From the NCBI GenBank assembly GCA_020629255.1, contig JAHDDR010000009.1:1-44378 (forward strand): a DNA stretch of 44,378 nucleotides, read 5' to 3'. A model generated the notes under the pieces. It ran no database searches. It was not told the origin of the DNA and saw only the letters and a program-made list of their open reading frames with translations. The position numbers were made by a program, and so were the translations under genes. This document shows, in pieces, positions 42,971-44,378 of this stretch. Each line of letters begins with the position of its first letter. The stretch's first letter is position 1. This stretch comes from Saprospiraceae bacterium. Lineage in GTDB: Bacteria; Bacteroidota; Bacteroidia; Chitinophagales; Saprospiraceae.

Positions 42971-44065
42971 CTAAAAGTCATCAGCAATTTGTTCATTGGG
43001 ATTTTTATCCGTACTCTTTATAAAAATTCCGCTTGCCATATCTTTTAAAAACAATTGGCTACGATCTATCGGAAATTCGATCCACATGGGCAAATGATCA
43101 GATAATTGATGAGTTCTAAAATGCGTTTTATAATAATTACTTTGATTGCTTGAGTTCGCGTAGCTTTCTCCCATCACATCTACATAATCTGTTTCCTGAT
43201 CTTCTGTAAAGACATAATCGAAAAAATTAAACACGCCTGCTTTCATCCCACTTTTTATACCAATTAAATCATTGAGGTAAGGTGTTCTAAAAGAAATTTG
43301 ATCAAAATGTTTATCTTTTTTTATGTTCGATGGCAATTCCATGATTTCATCCGGAATTCTGAAATGTTCTGCAATGGCTTCGAAGGTTTTTGTATTGGTT
43401 CTAAAAATATTAAAATCTCCTAATAAAATTATATTTTCTGACCAAGCCGTTTTATTGTCTGCCCATTCTGCTAGAAATTCTGAAAGTATTTCTGCCTCTT
43501 TTATTCTTTCCGGCGAATTCGCTCCCGACTTCCCATAAATTAAATGAACCGACACCATAATAAATCTATACCACCCTACTTTAAATCCTACGGCAAAGGG
43601 CGTTCTTGCCCATTGTTTTTGTGGCAATTTTGTTTTTTTCTCCAGGGGCAAAACCAACTCTCCGGCTAAGCCACCAAACTCCACTTTCCTTGAATCATAT
43701 AAATATGCCAATCGTTCGTAGTTCCCTTCTCTTCCTCCAGATACATCGGTAAAAATGATTTTCCAATGTTTGCCTAGTAATTTCATTAAGCGGCGAAGCC
43801 CATCCAAATCATCTCGTAATTCTTGCAGTGCAACGAGGTCGAACCGATCAATAATTTCAGCAATATAATACATCGATTCATCCAATCTTTTTCCAAAACG
43901 GGAAGAATCGAATTCTCGGATATTCCAAGTAGCCAACAATAATTTATCATACGATTTTTCAGGAATATTTTCTTTCGACATTCCTTCCTTCAAGGATAAA
44001 ATCCCATTGGCTATTCTTATTTTTTTGTCGGGTTCGAGTTCTTTTAATTCGGTATATAATGGCAT
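42971..44065 (-). CDS. Endonuclease/exonuclease/phosphatase family protein
   Basis: A 364-residue protein with a DNase-I-like EEP fold. Catalytic residues are visible: Asn48 in LATWNIREFD, Glu82 in LVALQELRDDL, His174 in VSVHLIYGKS, Asp217/Asn219 in ILLGDFNIF, and Asp323-His324 in QLSDHLPMWIEF. The N-terminal 40 residues (LYTELKELEPDKKIRIANG, IPEKSYDKLL) precede the fold and are characteristic of this subgroup. No signal peptide, so it probably acts inside the cell, on DNA, RNA or phosphoesters. It starts 29 bases after the stop of an upstream gene whose product ends in an EAD11-like domain, which suggests one operon. Confidence 0.88.
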   Translation of the reverse strand: MPLYTELKELEPDKKIRIANGILSLKEGMSKENIPEKSYDKLLLATWNIREFDSSRFGKRLDESMYYIAEIIDRFDLVALQELRDDLDGLRRLMKLLGKHWKIIFTDVSGGREGNYERLAYLYDSRKVEFGGLAGELVLPLEKKTKLPQKQWARTPFAVGFKVGWYRFIMVSVHLIYGKSGANSPERIKEAEILSEFLAEWADNKTAWSENIILLGDFNIFRTNTKTFEAIAEHFRIPDEIMELPSNIKKDKHFDQISFRTPYLNDLIGIKSGMKAGVFNFFDYVFTEDQETDYVDVMGESYANSSNQSNYYKTHFRTHQLSDHLPMWIEFPIDRSQLFLKDMASGIFIKSTDKNPNEQIADDF

Positions 44066-44094
44066 TGTTTTAGTTTTTCAATTTATGAGGTAAT

Positions 44095-44378
44095 TTATTT
44101 TTTATTTTTCTTCTTCATTTTTTTTATCATTTCTAATAAAGAATATGTGATTTGATTCCTTGTCATATTAGCATTGGGGCCACTAACGACGCCCCTATTT
44201 ATTTGTTTTTCTAAACCATTCCATCTCGAATGAAGCATGACTAATTCATTTGATTTTTCATATTTCTTTAATAATTCTATTGCTTCTTCTATTTCTCCTT
44301 CTCCAACAAGTTCCTCTGCTTCGTCTAAATAATTTTTATTGGAAGAAGAAGATGGTTCAGAAGGATTGGAAGGTGGCG
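44095..44378 (-). CDS. EAD11-like C-terminal domain, 5' end outside window
   Basis: The minus strand gives an open frame from the right edge to TAA at 44095, 94 codons including the stop. It reads a Pro/Ser linker (PPSNPSEPSSSSNKN), then YLDEAEELVGEGEIEEAIEL, LHSRWNGLEKQINRGVVSG, PNANMTRNQITYSLLEMI and a Lys tail. The S-R-W-N-x-L-x-x-x-x-x-x-G-V-V-S ... R-N-Q-I-T-Y-S-L-L-E pattern fits effector-associated domain 11, a small death-like helical adaptor described in predicted bacterial conflict systems. The N-terminal effector or NTPase part is not visible. The EEP gene follows 29 bases later. The domain identification is from memory of the family pattern. Confidence 0.7.
   Translation of the reverse strand, partial: PPSNPSEPSSSSNKNYLDEAEELVGEGEIEEAIELLKKYEKSNELVMLHSRWNGLEKQINRGVVSGPNANMTRNQITYSLLEMIKKMKKKNKK

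Overview
The window looks like a chromosomal segment of a low-GC member of the Bacteroidota, probably in or near the Saprospiraceae/Lewinellaceae. The reasons are a PorX-type response regulator of the type IX secretion system (T9SS), two predicted T9SS cargo proteins (one with a gliding-motility-associated C-terminal domain, one with a type A sorting domain), a DUF5686/carboxypeptidase-regulatory outer-membrane protein, and several upstream boxes matching the Bacteroidota -7 motif TAnnTTTG. The species assignment is inference. No rRNA, tRNA, CRISPR array, intact IS or phage genes were seen.

Layout. 1-1702 (minus, open at the left edge): a secreted protein built of at least 22 copies of a 23-residue repeat. 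1959-6768: an HD-domain phosphohydrolase divergent from porX, then a YbaB/EbfC protein and a LamG-type T9SS cargo. 6991-11213: a small P-loop protein and a menaquinone operon menF-menD-menB closed by a strong terminator. 11391-16480: a lipoprotein and a split molybdenum cofactor cluster (minus: moaD-moaE-small unknown; plus: mog-MOSC-moeA-moaC-mobA), without moaA or a MoaD-activating enzyme in view. 16496-25210 (minus): a giant 2904-residue T9SS cargo joining a G8 domain, a CEMIP/TMEM2-like beta-helix, two carbohydrate-binding-like modules, a polysaccharide-lyase-like domain and calcium-type repeats. 25211-26385: a gene-free 1.2 kb stretch holding the truncated 3' end of a second T9SS cargo gene with its hairpin, and two unexplained repeat-like blocks. 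26386-36276: a GbsR/MarR regulator with a long-chain acyl-CoA ligase, DUF5686, exonuclease III, a DUF3179 lipoprotein, Der GTPase, a GNAT protein and a membrane protein. 36788-39219: an OmpA-type protein, a secreted polybasic protein, a small lipoprotein and a 53-residue basic protein. 39267-42963: a propeller-type LytS-like sensor kinase overlapping a LytTR response regulator. 42971-44378 (minus): an endonuclease/exonuclease/phosphatase protein preceded by the C-terminus of a protein ending in what looks like effector-associated domain 11 (EAD11).

How the genes fit together. PorX would govern secretion of cargo such as the 5527 and 16496 proteins. The giant protein is a plausible extracellular glycan-binding or glycan-degrading enzyme (hyaluronan-like or other uronic-acid polymer, inferred). 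menFDB supply the respiratory quinone and the moa/moe/mob genes make a guanylylated molybdenum cofactor. The most unusual items are the CEMIP-like/lyase fusion, the remnant cargo gene beside it, the 23-residue repeat protein at the left edge, and the EAD11-EEP pair at the right edge, which may be the start of a conflict or defence system continuing outside the window.
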